DNA of 64,000 bases from Roseateles depolymerans (GCF_003387155.1 NZ_QUMT01000003.1:310001-374000), one strand, 5' to 3'. Positions 36,590 to 45,547 are shown, counted from the first letter of the stretch. A program made the numbers and translations. The notes: a model not told the origin generated them from the letters alone.

Positions 36590-37783
36590 ATGAAGCTGAT
36601 CGAACCCATCCTGGCCGACGCACCGGCCATTGCCGCCCTGCGGCGCGACCTCCATGCCCATCCGGAACTGTGCTTTCATGAAGACCGCACATCCGACTTG
36701 ATCGCCCAGACGCTGACCGACTGGGGCATCCCCGTGCACCGGGGCCTTGGCAAAACCGGCGTCGTGGGCATTCTCAAGGGCCGCGACGGGCCGCGCACCC
36801 TCGGCCTGCGCGCCGACATCGACGCGCTGCCCATCACCGAGCACAACAACTTCCCCCACGCCAGCAAGCATCCCGGGAAGATGCACGCCTGCGGCCATGA
36901 CGGCCACACCGCCATGCTGCTGTCGGCGGCCAAGCATCTGTCGAAGCACCGGGACTTCGAAGGCACGCTGTATCTGGTCTTCCAGCCGGCCGAGGAAGGC
37001 GGCGGCGGCGCCCGCGAAATGATCAAGGACGGCCTGTTCGAGAAGTTCCCGATGGAGGCCATGTTCGGCGTCCACAACTGGCCCGGCATGGCCGCCGGAC
37101 AGTTCGCACTGAAGACCGGCCCGGTGTTTGCGTCCAGCAACGAATTCAAGATCACCATCAAGGGCAAGGGCGCCCACGGGGCCATGCCGCATCTGGGCAA
37201 CGACCCGGTCATCGTGGCCACCCATCTGGTGCAGGCCTTCCAGACCATCATCACCCGAAACAAGCGTCCGATCGATGCCGGCGTGATCTCGGTGACCATG
37301 ATCCATGCCGGGGAAGCCACCAACGTGATCCCCGAAAGCTGCGAGATGCAGGGCACCGTGCGCACCTTCACGCTGGAGACGCTGGACCTGATCGAGCAGC
37401 GCATGCGCACCATCACCGAGGCCACCGGCCAGGCCTTCGAGGTGAGCTGCGATTTCCACTTCCACCGCAACTATCCCCCCACCATCAACCACGCCCGCGA
37501 AACCGAATTCGCCCGTCAGGTGGTGACGGACATGGTGGGCGCCGCCAACGTGCAGGACTTCGAGCCGACCATGGGCGCCGAAGATTTCAGCTACTACCTG
37601 CAGAAGGTGCCGGGCTGCTATTTCCTGATCGGCAACGGCGACGGCAGCCACCGCGAGGGCGGCCACGGCCTGGGCCCCTGCATGCTGCACAACCCCAGCT
37701 ACGACTTCAATGACGACCTGATCCCGCTGGGCGGCTCCATGTGGGTGCGCCTGGTGGAGTCCTGGTTCAAGCAAGACCGATGA
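36590..37783 (+). CDS. M20 family amidohydrolase (hippurate hydrolase type)
   Basis: 397 residues. Metal ligands are seen in HACGHDGH (residues 99-106; Cys101 is the ligand that marks the amidohydrolase subgroup), FQPAEEGGGGA and EPTMGAEDFSYY. The enzyme probably hydrolyses N-acyl amino acids. Located 77 bases after the binding-protein gene and overlapping the DUF1415 gene by four bases (ATGA). Confidence 0.95.
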   Translation: MKLIEPILADAPAIAALRRDLHAHPELCFHEDRTSDLIAQTLTDWGIPVHRGLGKTGVVGILKGRDGPRTLGLRADIDALPITEHNNFPHASKHPGKMHACGHDGHTAMLLSAAKHLSKHRDFEGTLYLVFQPAEEGGGGAREMIKDGLFEKFPMEAMFGVHNWPGMAAGQFALKTGPVFASSNEFKITIKGKGAHGAMPHLGNDPVIVATHLVQAFQTIITRNKRPIDAGVISVTMIHAGEATNVIPESCEMQGTVRTFTLETLDLIEQRMRTITEATGQAFEVSCDFHFHRNYPPTINHARETEFARQVVTDMVGAANVQDFEPTMGAEDFSYYLQKVPGCYFLIGNGDGSHREGGHGLGPCMLHNPSYDFNDDLIPLGGSMWVRLVESWFKQDR

Positions 37784-38361
37784 CCGATCTCCAGGAAACC
37801 ACCGTCCGTGACGACACACACCGCTGGGTGCAGCGGGCCGTCATCGGGCTGAATCTGTGCCCCTTTGCCAAGAGCGTGGAGGTGAACCAGCGCCTGCGCA
37901 TCGTGGTGAGTGCAGCTGAGACGCCCGAGGCCCTGCTGCAGGACCTGGCGCGGGAACTGCTGGCCCTGCGCCGTGCCGACCCGGAGCAGACCGAGACCAC
38001 GCTGCTGGTCCACCCGCTGGTGTTGAACGACTTCCTCGACTTCAACGACTTCCTGGGCGCCGCCGATGCGCTGGTGGACGACCTGGAACTCGACGGCATC
38101 CTGCAGGTCGCCAGCTTCCACCCGGACTACCAGTTCGAGGGCACCGAGCCGGACGACGTCGACAACTACAGCAACCGCTCGCCCTACCCGACGCTGCACC
38201 TGCTGCGTGAAGACAGCATCGAGAAGGCGATGGACAGCATGCCGGACACCGACGCCATCTACGAGGCCAACATCGACACGCTGCGCCGCATCGGCCGCAA
38301 GGGCTGGGAGGCGCTGGATGTCGGCCCGCATGCGCCGGAGCTGAGCGGCCCGCGGGACTGA
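37780..38361 (+). CDS. DUF1415 family protein
   Basis: 193 residues starting MTDLQETTVRDDTHRWV, coupled to the preceding gene by an ATGA overlap at 37780-37783. The block GLNLCPFAKSVEVNQRLRIVVS, then GILQVASFHPDYQFEGTEPDDVDNYSNRSPYPTLHLLRE, is characteristic of DUF1415, of unknown function. Confidence 0.93.
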   Translation: MTDLQETTVRDDTHRWVQRAVIGLNLCPFAKSVEVNQRLRIVVSAAETPEALLQDLARELLALRRADPEQTETTLLVHPLVLNDFLDFNDFLGAADALVDDLELDGILQVASFHPDYQFEGTEPDDVDNYSNRSPYPTLHLLREDSIEKAMDSMPDTDAIYEANIDTLRRIGRKGWEALDVGPHAPELSGPRD

Positions 38362-38487
38362 AGATCCGTCCTTCCCGCTGAGGCCACTCAGGCAGGGGTG
38401 CCGTACCACATCCGGTATTAATCCGCGTCAAGCGGGGTTCACTTACTTCTGTTAACTTGCGCGCCCACAACGAACAAGGAGCGGGTT

Positions 38488-40017
38488 TTGAGCGATTGGT
38501 TGCAGCGATGGAAGGCCCTGGATCCGGCACGCCTGGCGGGAATGCGCCGCGGTGTCGAGAAGGAAAGCCTGCGCGCGCTGCCTGGCGTGGGCAGCCTGGC
38601 GCTCACCCCCCATCCCGCGGCCCTGGGCTCTGCCCTGACCCATGAAACGGTGACCACCGACTTCAGCGAGTCGCAGCTGGAGCTGATCACCGGCGTGCAT
38701 GCCAGCGCGCAGGACTGCGTGCAGCAGCTCACCGAGATCCATCAGGCCGTCTACCGCAACCTGGGCGACGAGCTGATGTGGGCCTCCAGCATGCCCTGTC
38801 TGCTGCCCGCGGACGAGACCATTCCGCTGGGTCGCTACGGCTCATCCAACATCGGCCGTGCCAAGAGCGTCTACCGCATGGGGCTGGGCCACCGGTATGG
38901 CCGGCGCATGCAGACCATCTCCGGCATCCACTACAACTGGTCGCTGCCGGGCCTGGGCAATGACGATTACTTCGGCCTGATCCGCAATTTCCGTCGCCAC
39001 TCCTTTCTGCTGTTGACGCTGTTCGGCGCCTCACCCGCGCTGTGCGGCAGCTTCGTGGCCGGGCGCGACCACGGCCTGCAGCCGATGATGGGCCCGCAGG
39101 GCGAGGGCGCCCTGCACCTGCCTTATGCCACCTCGCTGCGCATGGGCCGGCTCGGCTACCAGAGCGACGCGCAGTCCACGCTGTCCGTCAGCTACAACGG
39201 CCTGGACGGGTATGCCGCGTCGCTGCAGGAAGCCCTGACCCGTCCCTACCCCGCCTACGAGAAGATCGGCATCCTGAATCCGGGCGGCGAGTACAACCAG
39301 CTCTCCACCACGCTGCTGCAGATCGAAAACGAGTTCTACGGCACCATCCGTCCCAAGCGCACCATCCGCTCCGGCGAGCGGCCGCTGCATGCGCTGCGCG
39401 AGCGCGGCGTCGAATATGTCGAGGTCCGCTGCATGGACCTGGACCCCTTCGAGCCGGTCGGCATTGCCGCCAGCACGATGCGCTTCCTGGACATCTTCCT
39501 GCTGCACTGCTGGCTGACCGACAGCCCGGGCGACTCGCCCGCGGAACTCGCGGCACTGGCACGCAACCAGCAACGCACGGCCTCGGCCGGCCGGGAGCCT
39601 GGCCTGCAACTGGAACGCGGAGACACCACCGTGTCGCTGCGGGACTGGGGCCGGGAACTGCTGGAGGCCTTTGGCCCGATCGCGCAGCGCCTCGACGGCG
39701 AGCTGGGCGGCAGCCTCTACGGGGAAGCGCTGGAGCAGGCCCGGGCGCGCTGGGCTGATTTCGACCAGCTGCCGTCCGCCCGCGTGCTGGCGGCGATGCA
39801 GACGCAGCATGAGTCGTCCCACCTGGGCTTCATCGGCCGCCAGTCGGCCTGGGCCCGGCAGCATGTGCTGGACCAACCGGCGCCGGCCGGCCTGATGGAG
39901 CGCTTCGACGCCTCCGCGCGCCAGTCGCTGCAAAAGCAAGCCGAGATCGAAGCGGCCGACACCATGGACTTCGAGACCTTCCGGCAGCAGTACCTGGATC
40001 CGGCGAATCTGCGCTGA
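38488..40017 (+). CDS. gshA: Glutamate-cysteine ligase
   Basis: 509 residues; ATP-dependent ligation of glutamate and cysteine, the first step of glutathione synthesis. Conserved blocks: RRGVEKESLRALPG near the start, TTDFSESQLELITG, QTISGIHYNWSLP and YVEVRCMDLDPFEPVGI. It begins with TTG at 38488, with AAGGAG 7 bases upstream. Length fits the E. coli-type enzyme. Confidence 0.95.
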   Translation: MSDWLQRWKALDPARLAGMRRGVEKESLRALPGVGSLALTPHPAALGSALTHETVTTDFSESQLELITGVHASAQDCVQQLTEIHQAVYRNLGDELMWASSMPCLLPADETIPLGRYGSSNIGRAKSVYRMGLGHRYGRRMQTISGIHYNWSLPGLGNDDYFGLIRNFRRHSFLLLTLFGASPALCGSFVAGRDHGLQPMMGPQGEGALHLPYATSLRMGRLGYQSDAQSTLSVSYNGLDGYAASLQEALTRPYPAYEKIGILNPGGEYNQLSTTLLQIENEFYGTIRPKRTIRSGERPLHALRERGVEYVEVRCMDLDPFEPVGIAASTMRFLDIFLLHCWLTDSPGDSPAELAALARNQQRTASAGREPGLQLERGDTTVSLRDWGRELLEAFGPIAQRLDGELGGSLYGEALEQARARWADFDQLPSARVLAAMQTQHESSHLGFIGRQSAWARQHVLDQPAPAGLMERFDASARQSLQKQAEIEAADTMDFETFRQQYLDPANLR

Positions 40018-40072
40018 GGGGCGCTGCGGTGAGCAGCGCGGTGCCCGGGGAAGGATGACCTCAGGGGTTCAT

Positions 40073-40099
40073 GGGCTCTGGGGCTCTGGGGCTCTGGGG
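40073..40099. repeat. 8-bp tandem repeat GGGCTCTG x3
   Basis: Three perfect copies of GGGCTCTG between gshA and the convergent thioesterase gene, a small slippage array with no evident role. A perfect GCGCTGC/GCAGCGC hairpin lies just upstream (40021-40039) without a T-tract. Confidence 0.6.
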
Positions 40100-40170
40100 C
40101 CCATCGACTTCTAGCGCTGATAGGCCCGGCCGCGCGGCATCGCGGGCACCGAGCCTTTGGCGGCGAACGC

Positions 40171-40656
40171 TCAGAGCACCGAGCTGCGTAGCTGGTCCTG
40201 GCGCTGCTGCAGCTCCATCCGCAGCTTCTTGCGTTCCTTGGCCGCCTCGAAGCGGCGCTTTTCATCGACGGTGCCCGGCTGCAGCGGCGGCACGGCGACC
40301 GGACGCCCTTCGTCATCGACCGCGACCATGGTGAAAAAGCAGCTGTTGGCATGCCGCACCGCCTGCTCGCGGATGTTCTCGGTCACCACCTTGATGCCGA
40401 TTTCCATCGACGACGTGCCGGTGTAGTTCACCGAGGCCAGGAAGCTCACCAGTTCCCCCACGTGAATGGGCTGGCGGAACATGACCTGGTCCACCGACAG
40501 CGTCACCACGTAGCGCCCGGCATACCGGCTGGCGCAGGCATAAGCCGCCTGGTCCAGCAGCTTGAGAATGGTGCCGCCATGCACGTTGCCCGAGAAATTG
40601 GCCATGTCGGGCGTCATCAGCACGGTCATGGTGAGCTGGTGGGAAGGCAGATCCAT
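40171..40656 (-). CDS. Acyl-CoA thioesterase (YciA/hot-dog)
   Basis: 161 residues. The hot-dog core with MANFSGNVHGGTILKLLDQAAYACASRY and VDQVMFRQPIHVGELV is the acyl-CoA hydrolase pattern, with the catalytic Asp in LLDQ. A charged C-terminal helix (residues 135-160) extends the domain. It cleaves acyl-CoA to acid and CoA. Transcribed toward gshA. Confidence 0.93.
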   Translation of the reverse strand: MDLPSHQLTMTVLMTPDMANFSGNVHGGTILKLLDQAAYACASRYAGRYVVTLSVDQVMFRQPIHVGELVSFLASVNYTGTSSMEIGIKVVTENIREQAVRHANSCFFTMVAVDDEGRPVAVPPLQPGTVDEKRRFEAAKERKKLRMELQQRQDQLRSSVL

Positions 40657-40847
40657 TCAAAACTCCTGGGTGGAAACAAGACGGCGTCGTCATCCTGCCA
40701 GAGTTCACCCCTTCTGACGCCAGGGAGAGACAGCCACCGTGCGAGGCCCCACCCGTTCAGGGTCTGGCGGGCGATGCAGGCCGCACTACCTCCAACGGCG
40801 CTTGCTGTCGCTTCCCAGCTCGGTTAGGGTGCAGGCAGGAGGTATTG

Positions 40848-42521
40848 ATGGCTCAGCCCAATCATTTGGACAACCGGCGCGACCAGATGTTCCCCACGCT
40901 GGGCATGGTGGACATGGCGCGTGTGGCCCGTTTTGGCCAGTTGCGGCGCTATTCGGCCGGCGAGTGGGTCGTGCGCACCGGTGACGAAGGCATGGGCATG
41001 CTGCTGGTGCTCAGCGGCGAGGTGGCCATCAGCCATCACGACAGCATGGGCCACACCACGCCCATCGTCACTCACGGGGCCGGTCAGTTCATGGGCGAGG
41101 TGGGCCAGCTCAGCGGCCGGCCGGCGCTGGTGGATGCGCAGGCGCTGAGCGACGTGGAGGCCATCGAGGTCTCCCCGCCCCAATTGCGGGCGCTGCTGAT
41201 CGCGGAAGCCGACCTTGGCGAGCGGCTCACCCGGGCCTTCATCCTGCGCCGGGTCGGCCTGATCGAAAGCGGCGCCGGCGGCGCCACGCTGATCGGGCGT
41301 CCAGGGAGCGCGTCGGTGATGCGCCTGCGCAGCTTCCTGGAGCGCAACGGCTTCCCCTACAAGTTCCTGGACCCCAAGGACAACGACGACGCCCGTACCG
41401 CCGCCCAGCAATACATGACGGACGGCGCGGAGCTGCTGGTGCTGTGCCCGGACGGCACCGTGGCGATCGATCCTTCCGACGACGAGGTGGCCCGCTGCTT
41501 CGGCATGGTGGATTCGCGGGAGCGGCCCGACCTGTTCGATGTGGTGATCATCGGCGCGGGGCCCGGCGGGCTCTCCGCGGCCGTGTATGCGGCCTCCGAA
41601 GGCCTGTCGGTGCTGGTGGTGGACTGCAGGGCCTACGGTGGTCAGGCGGGAGCCAGTTCCCGCATCGAGAACTACCTGGGCTTCCCCACCGGCATCACCG
41701 GCCAGGCTCTGGCGGGCCGCGCCTATGTCCAGGCCCAGAAGTTCGGGGCCGACATGCTGATTCCGTCGCGGGTCACTCACATGAGCTGCCACCGTGAGAA
41801 CGACCAGCGCGAACTCCGTCTGACGCTGGAAGACGGCCGCATCCTGCGCGCCCGCACCGCGGTCATCGCCACCGGCGCCCGGTATCGGCGGCCGGACATC
41901 GAGGAATTGCCGCGTTACGAAGGGCGTGGGGTCTTCTATTGGGCCTCCCCCATCGAGGCCCGGGTGTGCAGCCGCAAGACGGTGGTGCTGGTGGGCGGGG
42001 GCAATTCGGCCGGACAGGCCGCTGTGTTCCTGGCCAACCATGCGGCCAAGGTCATCATCCTGGTTCGCGGCCCCGGTCTGGCGGCGACCATGTCCCGCTA
42101 CCTGATCGATCGCATCAAGAGCACGCCCAACATCGAACTGATCCCCCACCAGGAGGTCTGCCGGCTGGAAGGCGGCGACACCCTGGAAGCCGTCACCTGG
42201 CGCGACCGCCGGGATGGCCGGGAACGCCGGCTGGCGACGCAGCATCTTTTCCTCTTCATCGGCGCCGAGCCGGAAACCGGCTGCGTGGTCGATTGCGGGC
42301 TGGAACTGGACAAGTCCGGCTTCATCGTCACCGGCAAGGCGTGCGAGTGTTCGCTGCCGGGGTATGAGCGGTCCTTGCTGGAATCCAGCGTGCCTGGGGT
42401 GTTTGCAGTGGGGGATGTCCGCTCCGGGTCGGTGAAACGGGTGGGCGGCGCCATCGGGGAAGGTGCACAGGTGGTGGCCAGCATCCATCAGTACCTCGCG
42501 CGGGAAGCGCAGACGGCCTGA
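40848..42521 (+). CDS. cNMP-binding / thioredoxin-reductase-like fusion
   Basis: 557 residues. Three parts: a cyclic-nucleotide-binding-like domain (about 20-140), a glutaredoxin-like domain without its Cys pair (about 165-225, RSFLERNGFPYKFLDPKDN), and a thioredoxin-reductase fold with FAD motif GAGPGGLSAAVYAAS, NADPH motif VGGGNSAGQAAVFLA and terminal VFAVGDVRSGSVKRVGGAIGEG. The redox CxxC of true thioredoxin reductases is replaced (GGQAGASSRIENYLGFP), so it likely transfers electrons from FAD to another acceptor, as in other members of this fused family. ATG 40848 has AGGAGG 5 bases upstream. Confidence 0.9.
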   Translation: MAQPNHLDNRRDQMFPTLGMVDMARVARFGQLRRYSAGEWVVRTGDEGMGMLLVLSGEVAISHHDSMGHTTPIVTHGAGQFMGEVGQLSGRPALVDAQALSDVEAIEVSPPQLRALLIAEADLGERLTRAFILRRVGLIESGAGGATLIGRPGSASVMRLRSFLERNGFPYKFLDPKDNDDARTAAQQYMTDGAELLVLCPDGTVAIDPSDDEVARCFGMVDSRERPDLFDVVIIGAGPGGLSAAVYAASEGLSVLVVDCRAYGGQAGASSRIENYLGFPTGITGQALAGRAYVQAQKFGADMLIPSRVTHMSCHRENDQRELRLTLEDGRILRARTAVIATGARYRRPDIEELPRYEGRGVFYWASPIEARVCSRKTVVLVGGGNSAGQAAVFLANHAAKVIILVRGPGLAATMSRYLIDRIKSTPNIELIPHQEVCRLEGGDTLEAVTWRDRRDGRERRLATQHLFLFIGAEPETGCVVDCGLELDKSGFIVTGKACECSLPGYERSLLESSVPGVFAVGDVRSGSVKRVGGAIGEGAQVVASIHQYLAREAQTA

Positions 42522-42547
42522 CGTCGTTGGGCCATTGACCCGTTAAG

Positions 42548-42564
42548 ATGAGAACAACTTTCAT
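42548..42564 (+). promoter_or_regulatory. Possible Fur box upstream of PepSY operon
   Basis: ATGAGAACAACTTTCAT, 17 bases with ATGA/TCAT ends, in an AT-richer stretch 18 bases before the first gene. It partly resembles a Fur site (ATGAGAA-type half). The PepSY genes downstream are usually iron-regulated. Weak match. Confidence 0.35.
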
Positions 42565-42581
42565 TTGAGAAAGCTTCGCAA

Positions 42582-42932
42582 ATGTTCTCGTCGGAATTCC
42601 GCCGGCTCTGGGGCTGGCCGCTGCTGCTGGGTCTGCTGACAGCCAGCGGGCTGTTCACCGCGCTGGTGTCGGACCACTGGGGCGACGTCTGGTCCTGGGT
42701 CGCGCTGGGGATTCCGGTCGGCGTGATGGGCTGGTTCGGGTGGCGCCGGACGCCAGCTGACAGCGACGGGAGTCCGTCTGGTTCAGCCACTGGTTCAGCC
42801 ACTGGTTCTGCCACTGCCACCGCCACAATCGAAACCGCCCCGGCGACCTCGGCGCTCGCTTCATTCGCAGCGGCGTCGCCAGTACAGCCGCACGCCAGGG
42901 GAACGGCAGCCGCAGTGGAGCCCCGCGCATGA
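42582..42932 (+). CDS. Small membrane protein of iron-type PepSY operon
   Basis: 116 residues. Two membrane helices (about 10-28 and 36-52) fill the N-terminal half, with W-rich FRRLWGWPLLLG and DVWSWVALGIPVGVMGWFGW. The C-terminal half is Ser/Ala/Thr low complexity containing three copies of a four-residue repeat. Similar small proteins precede PepSY genes in siderophore-linked operons. The stop overlaps the downstream start. Confidence 0.75.
   Translation: MFSSEFRRLWGWPLLLGLLTASGLFTALVSDHWGDVWSWVALGIPVGVMGWFGWRRTPADSDGSPSGSATGSATGSATATATIETAPATSALASFAAASPVQPHARGTAAAVEPRA
42780..42815. repeat. 12-bp tandem repeat in the small membrane gene
   Basis: GGTTCAGCCACT twice, then GGTTCTGCCACT: three 12-base copies encoding Gly-Ser-Ala-Thr repeats in the soluble tail. 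Confidence 0.75.
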
Positions 42933-44119
42933 TGAGCGCCCCCGCCATCCGCGCCTGGACCTGGGTGCACAAGTGGACCAGCCTGATCTGCACGCTGTTC
43001 ATGCTGCTGCTGTGCCTGACCGGCCTGCCGCTGATCTTCCATCATGAAATCAGCCACTGGCTGGGCGACGATATCCAGGCCCCGACACTGACCGGTGAGC
43101 AGGCCGCGTTGGCACAGCGCGCGCCGGTCAGCCTGGACGTGATGGCCGCCGCCGCCAAGGCGCGGTATCCGGACCGGGTCATTCAGTTCGCTGGCCCGAA
43201 CGAGGACGATGACCGGCTGTGGTGGTTCACCCTGACGCCGACCCCCGCCCCCACCAATGACTACAAGTCGCTCGCGGTGGACACCCGCACCGGGCAGGTG
43301 GTGGGCGACTACAAGGTGGGCGAAGGCTTCATGGACCTGATGCTGCGCCTGCATGTGGACCTGTTCGCCGGCCTGCCGGGCAAGCTGTTCCTCGGCTTCA
43401 TGGGGCTGCTGCTGCTGGTGGCGCTGGTCAGCGGCGTGGTGCTGTATGCCCCCTTCATGCGCAAGCTGGACTTCGGGGCCGTGCGCCGGGACCGGTCCCC
43501 CCGCATCCGCTGGCTGGACCTGCACAACCTGCTGGGCATCGTCACGCTGGTCTGGTGTTTTGTGGTGGGCGCCACCGGCATGATCAACACCTGGGCCGAC
43601 CTGCTGGTGAAGTATTGGCAGTACGACCAGCTCACGACAGTGTTGGCACCCTACAAGGACGAGCCGGTCACGCCCATGGATCAGCGAGGCTCCTTGCAGC
43701 AGGCGCTGGACAACGCCGTGAGCCATGCGTCCGGGATGAAGGTGTCGTTCATCGCCTTCCCGGGGACGTCCTATTCCAGCCCGCACCACAACACGGTGTT
43801 CCTCAAGGGCGCCACGCCGCTGAAGTCCAAGCTGCTGACGCCCTTGCTGATGGACGCGCGGACCGGTGTGCTGACCGCAGCGCCGGAACTGCCCTGGTAC
43901 CTCACCGCGCTGCTGGTGTCCCAGCCGCTGCATTTCGGGGACTACGGCGGCATGCCGATGAAGGTGCTGTGGGCGCTGCTGGATCTCGCCACGATCGTGG
44001 TGCTGGGGTCTGGCGTGTACCTGTGGTTGCGCAAGCCGCAGGGGGCGCGGCGGCAGGCGGCGAGCACGGCGGCTGGGCGCGAATTGATGCAGGAAGACCT
44101 GGACGCGGCAGCGGGGTGA
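42929..44119 (+). CDS. PepSY-associated membrane protein
   Basis: 396 residues with four membrane helices. Typical sequence: WTWVHKWTSLICTLFMLLLCLTGLPLIFHHE at the start, HVDLFAGLPGKLFLGFMGLLLLVALVSGVVLYAPFM and LDLHNLLGIVTLVWCFVVGATG in the core. Members of this family (PiuB-like) are found with TonB-dependent siderophore receptors and are thought to reduce ferric-siderophore. The start at 42929 overlaps the preceding stop; no TonB receptor is in the window. Confidence 0.9.
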   Translation: MMSAPAIRAWTWVHKWTSLICTLFMLLLCLTGLPLIFHHEISHWLGDDIQAPTLTGEQAALAQRAPVSLDVMAAAAKARYPDRVIQFAGPNEDDDRLWWFTLTPTPAPTNDYKSLAVDTRTGQVVGDYKVGEGFMDLMLRLHVDLFAGLPGKLFLGFMGLLLLVALVSGVVLYAPFMRKLDFGAVRRDRSPRIRWLDLHNLLGIVTLVWCFVVGATGMINTWADLLVKYWQYDQLTTVLAPYKDEPVTPMDQRGSLQQALDNAVSHASGMKVSFIAFPGTSYSSPHHNTVFLKGATPLKSKLLTPLLMDARTGVLTAAPELPWYLTALLVSQPLHFGDYGGMPMKVLWALLDLATIVVLGSGVYLWLRKPQGARRQAASTAAGRELMQEDLDAAAG

Positions 44120-44138
44120 TCCCTGCGTGCAACAGCCG

Positions 44139-44167
44139 TTGACTACTGTATGCCCATCCAGTACATT
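44139..44167 (+). promoter_or_regulatory. Strong sigma-70 promoter containing an SOS (LexA) box
   Basis: TTGACT (-35, 44139-44144), exactly 17 bases, TACATT (-10, 44162-44167). The 20-base segment 44144-44163 reads TACTGTATGCCCATCCAGTA: outer TACTGTAT and CAGTA match the E. coli LexA consensus (TACTGTAT...ACAGTA), conserved CTG-N10-CAG. It lies between the -35 and -10, the classic position for SOS repression. Confidence 0.7.
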
Positions 44168-44221
44168 GGATCCATCGCGGACGGTGGCAACGAGGGAGTT
44201 CGAAGCCACCCCCACCCCAAC

Positions 44222-44271
44222 GCAATTGATCGGCTGAGCGGTTCTTCACTCGCTGCCCACTGAGCAATTGC
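44222..44271 (+). promoter_or_regulatory. Leader inverted repeat
   Basis: GCAATTG (44222-44228) and CAATTGC (44265-44271) form a 7-base stem closing a 36-base loop in the leader of the SOS transcript, 22 bases before the small ORF. It could structure the 5' leader and affect ribosome access. Confidence 0.4.
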
Positions 44272-44293
44272 ATTCTGGCAACGGGAGATGGCA

Positions 44294-44404
44294 ATGCAAG
44301 TGCTCAAGCAACGAGTCTGGTCTTCGCTGAACAACGCGGATGCGTGGGTTCTCGGCATTGGCGTCTTGTCGTGTCTGGGTCTGGTGACCGGGGTGCTGGG
44401 CTGA
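44294..44404 (+). CDS. Small hydrophobic membrane peptide, SOS-controlled candidate
   Basis: 36 residues beginning MQVLKQRVWSSLNNADAW and then a single hydrophobic helix (VLGIGVLSCLGLVTGVLG) to the C-terminus. The ATG at 44294 has GGGAG 6 bases upstream; the in-frame ATG at 44288 is too close to it. A charged, amphipathic N-terminus and a hydrophobic C-terminal helix resemble type I toxin peptides such as TisB, but sequence similarity is not claimed. It is driven by the promoter/LexA box at 44139-44167. No antisense RNA is evident. Confidence 0.55.
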   Translation: MQVLKQRVWSSLNNADAWVLGIGVLSCLGLVTGVLG

Positions 44405-44482
44405 ATACAGCCCCCGCGATACGACATTTCAGTTCAAACCCCCTTGGTCCGCCCTGATGGAGCGGTTGGCGTCGGTGCCCGA

Positions 44483-44516
44483 ACCGTCGGCAGCCCTCCC
44501 CGGCGGATATTTTTTT
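44483..44516 (+). terminator. Possible terminator of the SOS transcript
   Basis: CCGTC and GGCGG form a weak 5-base stem, followed by ATATTTTTTT ending at 44516. With the promoter start near 44174 the transcript would be about 340 bases. Weak stem, good T-tract. Confidence 0.35.
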
Positions 44517-44558
44517 GCGCAGTCCGAGTATGCAGGGCGTCGCCGTTCAACCGCCGGC

Positions 44559-45524
44559 TCAGATCGGCGTCTGCAGCGGCTGACCGTTTTTCCAGCGTTC
44601 CGCGTTGAGCAGGAACAAATCCACCGTCGCCTGCACCGATTCCGGGGACCAGCCCGCAATATGCGGCGTGAGGATCACGTTGGGGAAGTCCAGCAGCTCG
44701 CGCGGCGGATGGGGCTCGGACTCATACACGTCCAGGGCCGCGCCGCCCAGTTGACCGTCGGCCAGCACCTTGGCCAGCGCAGCGGTGTCCACCAGGCTGC
44801 CACGAGCAATGTTGACCAGATGCCCTTGTGGGCCCAAGGCCTGCAGCACCTGCGCATTGACGATATGGCGGGTGCCGGGTCCGCCCGGCGCCGCGACCAC
44901 CAGGAAATCGGCCCAGGTGGCCAGTGACAGGACGGAATCGAAGTAGGCGTAGGCGCCGGCATCCGGACGGATACGACGGTTGTGATAACCGACCTCCATG
45001 TCAAACGCCGCCGCACGGCGCGCAATGCGCATGCCGATGGTGCCCAGACCCAGGATGCCCAAGCGGCGGCCGTTGACGCTGGGCCGCAGCGGCAGCGCAT
45101 CGCGCCAGACCCCCGCACGCAGGGCCTGCTCCTGCTGCGGCAGCGCCCGCACGCTGGCCAGCAGCAAGGCCATCGCATGGTCGGCCACGCAGGCGTCGTT
45201 GGTGCCGGCGCCATTGGCCAGGGCGATGCCTCGCGCCTTTGCCGCCGCCACATCGATGTTCTCGTAGCCTGCACCGAGCGCGGACACAAACCCGAGGCGC
45301 GGCATGGCGGCGATCTCCTCGGCACGCAGACCCACGGCGCCGATGGTCAGCACCACTTCGATGTCCGCACCATGGGCCGCCACGGCCTCCGCGCGCAACG
45401 CGGCAGTGGGGGCGTCAATCACCTCAAACCGCTCTCGCAGCTGCGCCTGATGCTCCTGCGCCATCGGCATGAGCAGCAGCAGCTTGGGTCGTGAACCGGA
45501 GGTGGGCGGGTGGGTGTCGTTCAC
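44559..45524 (-). CDS. D-2-hydroxyacid dehydrogenase (hydroxypyruvate/glyoxylate reductase-like)
   Basis: 321 residues from a GTG at 45524 with GGGGA upstream. NAD(P) motif GILGLGTIGMRIARR, catalytic Arg in NIARGSLVDTAAL, Glu in DVYESEPHPP and His in ILTPHIAGWS. It reduces 2-oxoacids such as glyoxylate or hydroxypyruvate. Divergent from vgrG. The upstream in-frame region to 45785 overlaps vgrG and is not coding. Confidence 0.93.
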   Translation of the reverse strand: MNDTHPPTSGSRPKLLLLMPMAQEHQAQLRERFEVIDAPTAALRAEAVAAHGADIEVVLTIGAVGLRAEEIAAMPRLGFVSALGAGYENIDVAAAKARGIALANGAGTNDACVADHAMALLLASVRALPQQEQALRAGVWRDALPLRPSVNGRRLGILGLGTIGMRIARRAAAFDMEVGYHNRRIRPDAGAYAYFDSVLSLATWADFLVVAAPGGPGTRHIVNAQVLQALGPQGHLVNIARGSLVDTAALAKVLADGQLGGAALDVYESEPHPPRELLDFPNVILTPHIAGWSPESVQATVDLFLLNAERWKNGQPLQTPI

Positions 45525-45547
45525 AAAGGTCCCCAGGGACAAGTTAC

